Shown piece after piece: positions 8,895 through 17,228 of a stretch of 64,000 nt of DNA (the first letter of the stretch is position 1; each line of letters starts with the position of its first letter). The DNA comes from Aquirickettsiella gammari. GTDB lineage: Bacteria > Pseudomonadota > Gammaproteobacteria > Diplorickettsiales > Diplorickettsiaceae. Below the pieces are notes generated by a model that was not told where the DNA came from, made no database searches, and was given only the letters and a program-made list of their open reading frames with translations. Made by a program: the position numbers and the translations under genes. Location of the stretch: NCBI GenBank assembly GCA_963701065.1, contig OY969558.1:1357955-1421954 (forward strand), read 5' to 3'.

Positions 8895-9218
8895 ATGTTT
8901 CGATCACTGGCTATTGCATTGTTTATTCTTTTACTACTTATTATTGGCGGGCATATTGCGCTCACTTTATTTACCGGGGCGGCGGTTATTGGTTTAAGTG
9001 TCTGGGGGTTTTTAGTCGCATCGGTATTCTTTTTTTCACTGAGTATCTTATTATTATTTATTTTAACCTGGACAGGTGCTTTGGTTATAGGCGTTATTGC
9101 CGCTATCTGGACAGTCGTGGCGATTATTTTATTTCCTATCTTGCTCCCTATTTTATTGCCCCTATTAATCATATTATTTTTTGCCTCTTATATTAGACGT
9201 AAGCAAAATCCCAACTGA
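8895..9218 (+). CDS. Small very hydrophobic membrane protein, unknown
   Basis: The 107-residue product is almost entirely hydrophobic, with three or four membrane segments and a short basic end (SYIRRKQNPN). An AAGGAG ribosome-binding site lies a few bases before the ATG. It lies between prfA (15-base gap) and prmC (25-base gap) on the same strand, so it is co-transcribed with them, but the sequence gives no functional clue. The C-terminal half is unusual for its run of Ile, Leu and Pro (FPILLPILLPLLIILFF). Confidence 0.7.
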   Translation: MFRSLAIALFILLLLIIGGHIALTLFTGAAVIGLSVWGFLVASVFFFSLSILLLFILTWTGALVIGVIAAIWTVVAIILFPILLPILLPLLIILFFASYIRRKQNPN

Positions 9219-9243
9219 CTTTTAAGCGGATTACTGAAAGCTT

Positions 9244-10086
9244 ATGTTGTTACTATCGTGTTGGCGTTGGGCGGTAAAGGAACTAACGCCGCACAGCCCT
9301 AGTGCTGATTTAGATGTTGAATTGTTATTAGCGGATGTTTTAGGGCTAACGCGAGCACAACTGTATAGTCAAAAGCCCGATCGAATGCTATTGCCCGCAC
9401 AGCAAAAAATGTTAAAAAGTTTGCTTTGGCGTCGTAAAGCGGGGGAACCTGTGGCCTATTTATTAGGTCGACAGGAGTTTTGGTCTATTTCGTTGGAAGT
9501 CACACCGGCGGTATTAATACCGCGACCGGAAACTGAATTATTAGTGCAGCACTTACTCGAGACGATAACCCCTGACCGACACAAAATAGCGGACTTAGGA
9601 ACAGGTTCTGCCGCAATTTCTGTGGCATTAGCCATCGCAAGACCTGATTGGCAACTTGTCGCAACGGATTACTCGCGTGCGGCTTTAAGAGTTGCCGAAC
9701 GCAATGTACGATATTATAAGCTAAAAAATATTGAGCTGCGTTGGGGCAATTGGTGTCAGGCTTTATTAGCCGGTGAAAAATTTGCTGCCATCATCAGTAA
9801 TCCACCGTATCTTGCCAGTGATGATCCGCATCTGCAATCGGAACCCGCTTTAGCGTATGAGCCGAAAAAGGCTTTAATTGCAGGGAAAAAAGGTTTAAAT
9901 GATTTAGAAACTATTATTAAACAATCGCGCGAATACCTTTGCGAGGGCGCTTATGTATTTTTAGAACACGGCTATCAACAGGCGGATTTGGTACAGCAAT
10001 TTTTTTTAAAATATGGATATCACAGTACAAAAAAATATAAAGATTTGGCAGGTCATCAACGAGTTAGTCGTGGAAAATGGCATTAA
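9244..10086 (+). CDS. prmC: Release factor glutamine methyltransferase
   Basis: PrmC methylates the glutamine of the GGQ motif in RF1 and RF2. The substrate-binding and catalytic motif NPPY is present in AAIISNPPYLASDD (about residue 186), and the SAM-binding motif ADLGTGSAAISVALA lies near residue 117. The family element IPRPETELLV is at about residue 91. At 280 residues it has normal length. It is the last gene of the prfA cluster; a hairpin with a large loop (GACATGG/CCATGTC, 10125-10158) followed by a T-rich stretch may end the transcript. Confidence 0.96.
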   Translation: MLLLSCWRWAVKELTPHSPSADLDVELLLADVLGLTRAQLYSQKPDRMLLPAQQKMLKSLLWRRKAGEPVAYLLGRQEFWSISLEVTPAVLIPRPETELLVQHLLETITPDRHKIADLGTGSAAISVALAIARPDWQLVATDYSRAALRVAERNVRYYKLKNIELRWGNWCQALLAGEKFAAIISNPPYLASDDPHLQSEPALAYEPKKALIAGKKGLNDLETIIKQSREYLCEGAYVFLEHGYQQADLVQQFFLKYGYHSTKKYKDLAGHQRVSRGKWH

Positions 10087-10243
10087 TTGGAAATATGATC
10101 TATAAATCATTAATAAAAAGAAGAGACATGGTCCGGTTCTTAGAAATCATTGCCATGTCGAATTATTTTTGGTATAGATGTGTTTGGTTTATGTGTGTGT
10201 GCCAATTCCGGCAAATGTTAAATTCTCAAGAGGAGAACTTTTT

Positions 10244-11266
10244 ATGCCAGTAAAAAGAAAACCTGCAACTGCCAAGCGACGTAAAAAACGCATGACAGCG
10301 GCAAAGTCCACACCTACACGTAAAAAAGCGACTAAACGAAAAAAGAGAAAAGCCGCTACGGGTATGAAAACTGTGCGTCGTCGTAAAAGAAAAGTAGGCG
10401 CGAAAAAAACTGTGAGAAAGCCCCGACGTAAGACCGCTGCTCGTAAAAGAAAACCAGCCGCTCGTCGAAAAACGACTACGCGTAGAAAGTCAGCTGTACG
10501 TAGAAAGCCTAAAAAAAAAGCGGTTAGAAGGGTAAAAAAAAAGCCTAGCAAAAGCAAAACCACAAAAAAGGCGTCGACCTCGCCCAGCGGCGTTGCCAGT
10601 AGTCGTAGTAGACAGCAGCCTATAGCTAAAAAAAAATTGACCAGTTTGACGAGTTTAGCGAAGGCAGCAGTTATCCGGGCTCCCTCTAAAAAAAAACAAA
10701 AGCAAGCAAAGTCTGATTCCCAGGCGCTACCTGCGGTAAAACAACAACCATCAATAGAAATTAAAATGGCAGAACATAAAAAAACTAACAAAGAAGCTAA
10801 AAAACAACGTTCTTTACCAGAAACAAGGCTAGAATTGACTTCTATTAATTCAGAAATCGATTTAAATATAGCGCCTTATAAGGAACGTCCTGGGGAAGAC
10901 TATATGAGCTCGAGTCAGCAAGCGCATTTTCGCCGATTATTATTGCAGCGAAAGCGTGTACTATTGGAAGATATGGGTCGAACAGTACATCATCTACAAG
11001 ATGAGGGCAGTGCTTTGCCCGATATCAGCGATCGTGCCACCCAAGAAGAGGAGTTTAATTTAGAACTTCGAGCACGTGATCGTGAACGTAAACTGATTAA
11101 GAAGATTGAGGATGCATTACAGCAACTCGATGAAGGACACTATGGCTTCTGTAATTCTTGTGGCGTTGAAATTGGTATCCGCCGCCTAGAGGCACGTCCT
11201 ACCGCTAATCTTTGTATTGATTGTAAAACCTTGGATGAGATTCGAGAAAAACAAATGGGCGGTTAA
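10244..11266 (+). CDS. DksA/TraR-family zinc-finger protein with histone-H1-like basic N-terminus
   Basis: The C-terminal 120 residues are a standard DksA: a helical hairpin with QLDEGHYGFCNSCGVEIG and a four-cysteine zinc finger closing with NLCIDCKTL. DksA binds RNA polymerase in the stringent response. The N-terminal 130 residues are of a different kind: they are made almost only of Lys, Arg, Ala and Thr (for example KRKKRKAATG and RRKTTTRRKSAVRRKP), like bacterial histone-H1/Hc-type DNA-binding tails. Residues 130-225 form a less basic linker. I chose ATG 10244 (MPVKRKPATAK) because AGAGGAG lies 8 bases upstream; an open frame extends 22 codons further. The protein is 340 residues, far above the roughly 150 of ordinary DksA. 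Confidence 0.9.
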   Translation: MPVKRKPATAKRRKKRMTAAKSTPTRKKATKRKKRKAATGMKTVRRRKRKVGAKKTVRKPRRKTAARKRKPAARRKTTTRRKSAVRRKPKKKAVRRVKKKPSKSKTTKKASTSPSGVASSRSRQQPIAKKKLTSLTSLAKAAVIRAPSKKKQKQAKSDSQALPAVKQQPSIEIKMAEHKKTNKEAKKQRSLPETRLELTSINSEIDLNIAPYKERPGEDYMSSSQQAHFRRLLLQRKRVLLEDMGRTVHHLQDEGSALPDISDRATQEEEFNLELRARDRERKLIKKIEDALQQLDEGHYGFCNSCGVEIGIRRLEARPTANLCIDCKTLDEIREKQMGG

Positions 11267-11271
11267 TATTA

Positions 11272-11312
11272 CCCAAGGGGCGGCAACTATCCGCCCTTGC
11301 TGGGATTTATTT
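11272..11312 (+). terminator. Likely terminator after the dksA-like gene
   Basis: A G/C-rich imperfect stem (CCCA..GGGGCGG / CCGCCCTT..TGGG) starts 6 bases after the stop codon and is followed by a weak T-rich run. The start codon of pncB lies immediately after it, so pncB needs readthrough or a promoter within this element. Confidence 0.6.
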
Positions 11313-11314
11313 CA

Positions 11315-12814
11315 ATGCAGAACTCACTGACACAACTATATAAATCCTCTTTGGTTTTATTAACTGATTTTTATCAGCTTACCATGGCTTATGGCTATTG
11401 GAAGGCCGGGATACATGAAAATGAAGCGGTTTTTTACCACAGCTTTCGTAAAGCGCCTTTTAATGGTCAATATGCGATTTGTGCCGGTTTAGCCAGACTT
11501 ATTGAATATCTACTTTGTTTTCAGTTCACCGCAGACGATATTGCTTATCTGGCCGGGTTAAAAGATAGCCAGGGCAAAACCTTATTTAATGCCGATTTTT
11601 TAAGTTATCTACAACAACTCACGTTTAGCTGCGACATTGATGCCATCGAAGAAGGCAGTGTGGTTTTTCCTCAACAGCCTTTAGTTCGGGTAAAAGGGCC
11701 TTTACTACAATGTCAGTTACTCGAGAGCATCTTACTGAATATTATTAACTTTCAAACCTTAATTGCAACCAGTGCGGCGCGATTATTACAAGCAACACGC
11801 GGTGAGCCAGTGCTTGAATTTGGTTTACGACGCGCACAAGGTTTTGATGGCGCGTTGATGGCCAGTCGCGCTGCTTATATCGGCGGTTGTGCGGCGACTT
11901 CGAATGTATTGGCCGGAAAATTATTTAATATTCCGCTGCGAGGAACCCAGTCACATAGTTGGGTGTTATGTTTTGCCACAGAACTAGAGGCTTTTCGTTC
12001 TTATGCGCGCGCCTTTCCGGATCGCTGTATCTTTTTAGTTGATACCTATAACAGCCTCGAAGGGGTAAAAAATGCGATCCAAATTGCCGAAGAATTAAAA
12101 TCAGACGGATTTAAATTAGCGGGGATACGTTTAGATTCAGGTGACTTAGCCTATTTGAGCCAACAAGCACGCCAGCTCTTAGATCAAGCCGGTTATAAAG
12201 AGGCGATCATTGTTGCCAGTAACGATCTCGATCCGCTCGTGATTAGTAGTTTGAAAGAGCAAGGCGCTAGTATTAATGTGTGGGGAGTTGGCACCCATTT
12301 GATTACCGCTTATGAACAGCCGGCATTGGAAGGTGTTTATAAGTTAAGTGCGATTAAGTCGCCACAAGGCGAATGGCAAAATAAGCTAAAATTATCAGAA
12401 CAAACGATTAAAATTTCAACGCCGGGAATTTTATCGGTAAGACGCTTCTATGCTGATAAGCGAGACGGATTAGCCATGGCTGATGTGATCTATGATGAGC
12501 GCAGCGGAATTTCGGATAACGAGGCGTTGCTGATTATTGATCCGAGCGATCCGACGAAACGTCGTTCTATTCCAGCGCATACGCCGCATCGCGATTTACT
12601 GCAAGCGATTTTTCGCAAAGGTCAATTGGTTTATAACGTTCCGTCATTAAAATCGAGTCAAGAAAAAACTCACACGCAATTGCAGCAATTTCATGAGAGT
12701 ATTCGACGGCTTTTAAATCCGCATTTTTATCCGGTCGGATTAGAAAAAAATCTTTATGATTTAAAATTAGAACTTATTTTAAAAGCCAAAGCGGCGAGCA
12801 ATTCGCGTATTTAA
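11315..12814 (+). CDS. pncB: Nicotinate phosphoribosyltransferase
   Basis: This 499-residue enzyme makes nicotinate mononucleotide from nicotinate and PRPP in the Preiss-Handler NAD salvage route. Recognisable parts are the N-terminal LLTDFYQLTMAYGYWKAG, the active-site loop GTQSHSWVLCF (about residue 213) and the phosphate-binding region IRLDSGDLAYLSQQARQLLD. The length fits the long bacterial type rather than the 400-residue E. coli type. I prefer ATG 11315; a TTG 18 bases upstream lies inside the terminator stem. The partner enzyme gene pncA is on the same strand about 5.8 kb downstream, beyond an inserted-looking lineage-specific locus. Confidence 0.93.
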   Translation: MQNSLTQLYKSSLVLLTDFYQLTMAYGYWKAGIHENEAVFYHSFRKAPFNGQYAICAGLARLIEYLLCFQFTADDIAYLAGLKDSQGKTLFNADFLSYLQQLTFSCDIDAIEEGSVVFPQQPLVRVKGPLLQCQLLESILLNIINFQTLIATSAARLLQATRGEPVLEFGLRRAQGFDGALMASRAAYIGGCAATSNVLAGKLFNIPLRGTQSHSWVLCFATELEAFRSYARAFPDRCIFLVDTYNSLEGVKNAIQIAEELKSDGFKLAGIRLDSGDLAYLSQQARQLLDQAGYKEAIIVASNDLDPLVISSLKEQGASINVWGVGTHLITAYEQPALEGVYKLSAIKSPQGEWQNKLKLSEQTIKISTPGILSVRRFYADKRDGLAMADVIYDERSGISDNEALLIIDPSDPTKRRSIPAHTPHRDLLQAIFRKGQLVYNVPSLKSSQEKTHTQLQQFHESIRRLLNPHFYPVGLEKNLYDLKLELILKAKAASNSRI

Positions 12815-13101
12815 ATCAACGGCTTAATGCTAATTTTCTGCCGAACTCAAGTAATTAATAGTGCGATATATCAATTTCTGCAAGATGGTTTTGTGCTTAT
12901 AAGTCATTCTTTTTTTAAAAAGTATCTATGGATGTCGCGTATTATTTTTAACAATTAATCGTTTGATAAAATCTATTTTTTAATTTAAAAATAATGTTAC
13001 AGCGAAGCTAGATAAAATAAAAAAAATACATTAAACTTTTCTTAAATTCAATCTAGTAAAAAATTTACTACCCACAATTAAAATAAAAGGTAATTTTATA
13101 A
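12815..13101. promoter_or_regulatory. AT-rich upstream region of the A1 gene
   Basis: This region of 287 bases has no gene. Near its right end, at 13030-13049, the tandem elements ATTAAACTT and CTTAAATTC are spaced 11 bases apart, which resembles the two-half-site pattern of PmrA boxes upstream of effector genes in Legionella and Coxiella; a possible -10 (TAGTAA) follows. The bases just before the A1 start (AAAAGGTAATTTTATAA) closely match those before A2 (AAAAAGGATTTTATA), so the ribosome-binding region is conserved between the two copies. Confidence 0.35.
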
Positions 13102-15516
13102 ATGGACGCATTTGATGAAGCTTTAGAGCAATTTAAAAGAAGTGGTGCTTTTATTTATGAAGGCAAATATGAAGCCAAATACTTAAACACCGATCACATT
13201 ACAAGACTTAAAAATAGTTTTAATGAACTTGATCCTAACAAAACGTATCAATTTCATTTAAGTAATGTCATATTGGATCCTCAAACGAACCAAGTCACTC
13301 CAGTGCGGAGAAGGCAATCTACGCGTACCAGTCGTTCTAACAGTTCCAGTAGTTCTGAAGGTGCCAGTGGTTCTTCTAATGGCACTATTAGTTATAGGGA
13401 TATAGTTTGGACTGAACGGCTTGAGCAATTTCAACAGCCTGTTCAAGCACAAGCAGAAGCTGAACTCACACGGTCTCGATATAAGTTTGAAAAGGAATTA
13501 CTGAGTGTATTGAAATCGAGGCTTGCTTGGAGTTCGATTAAAATTGAAGGCGTTTATTTTCAGCAAGGCCCGGAAAGAAAACATTATTTGAGTGCTAGAT
13601 TTCATCGACCCTTATTAAGCCATTTAATGCGGCTTAATTCATTAACAACGCTGAGTTTGGACCCTTTTTTCTTAAGTGAAGGACGGGTATTACTCGATAA
13701 TTTTTTAACGGGTAATATGAGTTTACGATATTTATCGCTGGGCCTAACAGCCGGCGGAACTGCTGATTGGGAAAAACTGGGATTAAACCTCGCTAAACAC
13801 TCTAGATTAATACAAGCGAACTTTGGAAATACCGAATTAGTGCAAGCGAACTTTGAAAATACCGTGCTGAACAATGCGAATTGTTCCGGTTTGCTCACAT
13901 TAGCAGGGAATTGCTATAAAACGGATATTATTTTTCCTGAGCTGCGCTTGCAGGATGAAATATATTTGGATATGGAGTTGCGTGAAAAATATCAGGCTTT
14001 AATAGAACGCTTAAAGGTATATAAGAACACGCATGAACAACGGTTTATTGATGAACGCTTATCGGAAGCCAGTATATTGGATCTGGTGACGAATGCACTC
14101 AGTGGGCTTAATCCAGCACAAGAGATTACTCATAGTGCTTCCTTACACGACTCTGCTGGACCTGAGGCGAAGCTGGCTGAAGGGGCGGCCAGAGTGGTTG
14201 GTCGATTGATCGATGCAACGGTGAATGAAGCCCAAGCGGCGGATAGAAGCTTAGAAAGAAATCCGAGTACAGATTCTGAAAAAGAACAAAAAGCACGAAA
14301 TCTCCTTGCTTATTTAATCCGCACTGAAAATTCACCGGCGATCCTTAATTCGGAAGTATACCGGATGTTACCGCAGATCTATCGAGATAACTGGGAATAT
14401 CTCGAGAATAACCTGTCTCCATTAAAATTGAACTTAAACAATCCGCATCCGGATAAAAAGCAAAGTATCGCTTATTTTTTATTGAATAAAGTGTATGAAA
14501 GTAATGATAAAAAAGCTTTTCAGCTACTAATGAATCCGAAGGTTGATGTATATGGACTAACAACGGGTGTGCAAGAGGGGTTTTTCCTCAAGGTGTCCAG
14601 AGATAATAATCAGGATAGGTTGCCATTGAGAGAAATACTGCTGGAGTATGTTATTCAGGATAACGAGGCAATGGGGAAAATAGAAGAAAGTTTAGAGGAG
14701 CTTTATCCTACATTAATTGGGTGTTACCAAGCATTGAACAAGCACTTGAAACGCTATGCGAAGATTTTACACAGAAGGACAGATGTTACTGACAGTATTA
14801 GCCAGTGTATAGCGAAGCTCAAATCAATTATGGTTTTAGTATGGAAAGAGGATACGGCAGCGAAAAGGCCGGAAGAATTTGCGGCAATTAGAGGTCATTT
14901 CCAGGAAAGTATATTGAGTATTTTGGTGACTAAGGAAGAGATAAGGCCAAGCAGTGACAAATTTGAAGCGGCAAGAGCGGGTCTTTTAGCAATGATAAAA
15001 ATTTCCAAGAAGGCAGAAAAAGGCCGAGTTTTGAAATCTAATTTACATCCCGGGGTATTGGAGATATCAGAAGCTACCATCGAAGAATTATGGAAAATAC
15101 AAAATAAACTCAACAATGAATATAAAGGGGAGGCGGATAAATATAAAGCGAAATATAAAACGGTCGCTGAAGAGCAAACTGAGTTGAAAGAAAAGCTGAG
15201 TCAAACTGAAGTAAGATGCGCACGAAAAGTATCGAAAATAACAAAGGAAATGCAAGCGGAGCGAGCCCGTGTACAAGAGGAGCGAGTCCGTGTACAAGCG
15301 GAGCGAGCCCGTGTACAAGCGGAGCGAGCCCGTGTACAAGAGGAGCAAGATCGACTACAAGCGGAGCGAGCCGAGATAGAAGCGAGAGTGGAGGCGAGAA
15401 TGCAAGAATTGGAAAGACTATTCAAGGCCCGTATGGGATTACCGCAAAACCAAGCGGCAGCGTCTGATAGCGAAACCGCCGGAACGAGTTATTCGTTCTT
15501 TCCAGTGCGTCGCTAA
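13102..15516 (+). CDS. Large leucine-rich-like and coiled-coil protein, family A copy 1 (candidate secreted effector)
   Basis: This 804-residue protein has no function I recognise. Residues 66-95 are a basic, serine-rich linker. About 145-290 is a leucine-rich-like region with strand/helix units such as LTTLSLDPFFLSEG and LRYLSLGL; it includes a tandem duplication of QANFGNT/QANFENT. About 395-590 is helical, with an ankyrin-like pair around AYFLLNKVYESNDKKAFQLL. From about 665 it is coiled coil, ending in six heptads of the type AERARVQ. The last 20 residues (DSETAGTSYSFFPVRR at the end) match the tails of B1 and, more loosely, A2 and B2. The whole protein aligns with A2 (26501-28600). No signal peptide or membrane segment is seen, and type IVB secretion is a reasonable but unproven guess. 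Confidence 0.75.
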   Translation: MDAFDEALEQFKRSGAFIYEGKYEAKYLNTDHITRLKNSFNELDPNKTYQFHLSNVILDPQTNQVTPVRRRQSTRTSRSNSSSSSEGASGSSNGTISYRDIVWTERLEQFQQPVQAQAEAELTRSRYKFEKELLSVLKSRLAWSSIKIEGVYFQQGPERKHYLSARFHRPLLSHLMRLNSLTTLSLDPFFLSEGRVLLDNFLTGNMSLRYLSLGLTAGGTADWEKLGLNLAKHSRLIQANFGNTELVQANFENTVLNNANCSGLLTLAGNCYKTDIIFPELRLQDEIYLDMELREKYQALIERLKVYKNTHEQRFIDERLSEASILDLVTNALSGLNPAQEITHSASLHDSAGPEAKLAEGAARVVGRLIDATVNEAQAADRSLERNPSTDSEKEQKARNLLAYLIRTENSPAILNSEVYRMLPQIYRDNWEYLENNLSPLKLNLNNPHPDKKQSIAYFLLNKVYESNDKKAFQLLMNPKVDVYGLTTGVQEGFFLKVSRDNNQDRLPLREILLEYVIQDNEAMGKIEESLEELYPTLIGCYQALNKHLKRYAKILHRRTDVTDSISQCIAKLKSIMVLVWKEDTAAKRPEEFAAIRGHFQESILSILVTKEEIRPSSDKFEAARAGLLAMIKISKKAEKGRVLKSNLHPGVLEISEATIEELWKIQNKLNNEYKGEADKYKAKYKTVAEEQTELKEKLSQTEVRCARKVSKITKEMQAERARVQEERVRVQAERARVQAERARVQEEQDRLQAERAEIEARVEARMQELERLFKARMGLPQNQAAASDSETAGTSYSFFPVRR
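15256..15381 (+). repeat. Six tandem 21-bp units encoding coiled-coil heptads
   Basis: Units of GCGGAGCGAGCCCGTGTACA plus one base, some starting with GAG instead of GCG, repeat in frame with the gene and encode AERARVQ or close variants. Units 1, 3 and 4 are identical at the DNA level, so copy number can probably change by slippage without breaking the frame. Confidence 0.9.
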
Positions 15517-15542
15517 AGCTTTTTATCTACCCGTGGTGAGTT

Positions 15543-17201
15543 ATGTTAGAAAAATTACTACTCGACGAAGTAGGTCAGTGGCTGGCCAGGCAACCCTTTC
15601 AAGGGTTTTCCTGGCAACAAGGGGCAAAATACATTCAGGTGACTCCTCGCCTCTCCAAAACGTATCCACTTTGGGAATTAGAAAACGAGGTGCTGGAAAA
15701 TAAGCTCAGCTTGTTTAAGGTTAAACCGCAACAACTTGAACAACAGATCAATGATTATCGACAAAAATCGCGCGTTATACGATGGTTGTTGCGCGTATTT
15801 ACCCGGATTAATAGCAAGATAGCCGTTTGGTCTTACTATCGACAATGCCTTTCCTTTCGAGAGTTGCAGCAAAGAGAGTCGCTATCTACACCTCAGCAAA
15901 GTGGTTTTCCAGTGGACTTCACGATAATCCAACCGCTGTTGCCTTACTTACGGCAAGATATCAAACAATTTGAACAAATGATCGATCGACACTTAAGAAG
16001 TTTAGAGGTAACAGAGGATGAATTTTTATTACGCTACCAAGCCTATGCGCGCAAACAAGAAGCAAGGTTTTTTAAGTTATTGGAAAAACAATTAAAAGGC
16101 TTAAGCGACGAGCAGCAAATTTTATTACGAAATACCCTAAAAAAAGAATATCGGGGGATGAGAAAAATGATGAATAGATTTACAGATTCTTGTTTGAAGG
16201 GTGTGAAGCAGGTGAAAGATCAGTTGTCGCCCTTGAAAGATCAGTTGTCGCCCTTCATGCCAAACCTAATGTTACCGCTCGTTAAAAGTGAAATTTTGTA
16301 TGCTGAGGAGGCTCGGCAATCAAGGAATATATCACCGCCCGCCAGTAGCTATAGTGCGGCTCAAATGCCGGTCAATAATAGCTTAGAAAATACAAACGAG
16401 ATTGAAGTTTTGATTAAGCAGCAACGAAAAGAGGTGAAGCGCTTATTGGCACGAGAGGATAGCCTGGAAAATAAGGGAAAAAAGATAGAATCATTTTTAA
16501 AAAATAGTTTTCAGGAAATCCATCACATCATTAAGTCGCGGCTAGGGGAACATCAAGCACTGGTTGATGGGCTGCAATCGGGAAGACTCAACTATCGGCA
16601 AGCGAGCCAACAATCCGAAGCCTTACAATGGCAATTAAAACCTTTTTTTAAAAAAAAGGCATTTTTGCTTTTTCATCCGGATAAGTATGACATCGCAAAC
16701 GAATCGATTAAGCAGACACTACATGAGCTATTTATTCAGATTAAGGATTTGTATAAAACCAGTATTGCTCAGCTGCTAGCCGAGATTGAGATTATCCAAC
16801 AGGCAAATTATCGGGCAGAAGATCATGAAGAGATATTACAAGCATATAGAGAGTTTTGCCGAGAATTTTTGAAGGATTTTACCGCCGTTTATGAAAACTA
16901 TGAAAAAAAAGTAACAGCGATCTACAAGGAAATGGAAGTGCAAATGAAAGAACATCATGCCGAGATAAAAACGCATCATGCCGAGATAAAAACGCATCAT
17001 GCCGAGATAAAAACGCATCATGCCGAGATAAAAACGCATCATGCCGAGATAAAAACGAGGTACGCAGAGGCGGAGGCGAAAATGCAAGAATGGGAAAGAC
17101 TATTCATGGCCCGTATGGCATTGCCGCAAAACCAAGCGGCGGCGCCTGATAACGAAACAGCCGAAGGAATGGGTTTTCCGCTATTTACAGCGCGTCGCTA
17201 A
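15543..17201 (+). CDS. J-like (HPD-containing) coiled-coil protein, family B copy 1
   Basis: This 552-residue protein follows A1 after 26 bases and is likely co-transcribed. Residues 1-115 are a conserved family-B head with PFQGFSWQQGAKYIQVTPRL and FTRINSKIAVWSYYRQCLSF. The middle is helical. Around residues 365-405 a segment resembles a J-domain: a basic helix, LLFHPDKYD with the invariant HPD at 378-380, then an amphipathic helix with FIQIKDLY. J-domains stimulate Hsp70, but the match covers only the helix II-HPD-helix III core. The C-terminus holds five exact HHAEIKT heptads and then the tail shared with A1 (LPQNQAAAPDNETA, ending in TARR). B2 (28644-30116) is its homologue. Confidence 0.75.
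   Translation: MLEKLLLDEVGQWLARQPFQGFSWQQGAKYIQVTPRLSKTYPLWELENEVLENKLSLFKVKPQQLEQQINDYRQKSRVIRWLLRVFTRINSKIAVWSYYRQCLSFRELQQRESLSTPQQSGFPVDFTIIQPLLPYLRQDIKQFEQMIDRHLRSLEVTEDEFLLRYQAYARKQEARFFKLLEKQLKGLSDEQQILLRNTLKKEYRGMRKMMNRFTDSCLKGVKQVKDQLSPLKDQLSPFMPNLMLPLVKSEILYAEEARQSRNISPPASSYSAAQMPVNNSLENTNEIEVLIKQQRKEVKRLLAREDSLENKGKKIESFLKNSFQEIHHIIKSRLGEHQALVDGLQSGRLNYRQASQQSEALQWQLKPFFKKKAFLLFHPDKYDIANESIKQTLHELFIQIKDLYKTSIAQLLAEIEIIQQANYRAEDHEEILQAYREFCREFLKDFTAVYENYEKKVTAIYKEMEVQMKEHHAEIKTHHAEIKTHHAEIKTHHAEIKTHHAEIKTRYAEAEAKMQEWERLFMARMALPQNQAAAPDNETAEGMGFPLFTARR
16953..17057 (+). repeat. Five exact tandem 21-bp units (HHAEIKT heptads)
   Basis: Five identical copies of the 21-base unit beginning CATCATGCCGAGATAAAAAC encode HHAEIKT in frame within B1. 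The rearranged copy downstream has only two related units, encoding HHAKIKT (near 18197-18238). Perfect identity implies recent expansion. The heptad length keeps the coiled coil in register. Confidence 0.95.
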
Positions 17202-17228
17202 GTCTTTTTGTCTGCTAGAGGCCGCAGT

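Noticed and set aside
10125..10158. Hairpin after prmC as a firm terminator
   Set aside because: The stem is 7 bp with a loop of about 20 bases and a broken T run, so it is mentioned only under prmC.
10189..10791. 200-codon open frame on the minus strand opposite the DksA-like gene
   Set aside because: It is the mirror of the Lys/Arg-rich codons (AAA, CGT) and reads as a Leu/Phe/Val-rich product with no start signal; the plus-strand gene has a ribosome-binding site and a DksA domain.
15088..15467. Repetitive open frames opposite and in another frame of the A1 heptad region
   Set aside because: They arise because the 21-bp repeat is open in several frames; products are simple repeats without homologous support in A2.
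15256..17057. Tandem repeats as a possible CRISPR array
   Set aside because: Repeats are contiguous 21-bp units without spacers and lie in frame inside protein genes; no cas genes are present.
16836..17087. Minus-strand frame with repeated FYLGMMR opposite the B1 heptads
   Set aside because: Shadow of the exact 21-bp repeat; no ribosome-binding site and no counterpart at B2.
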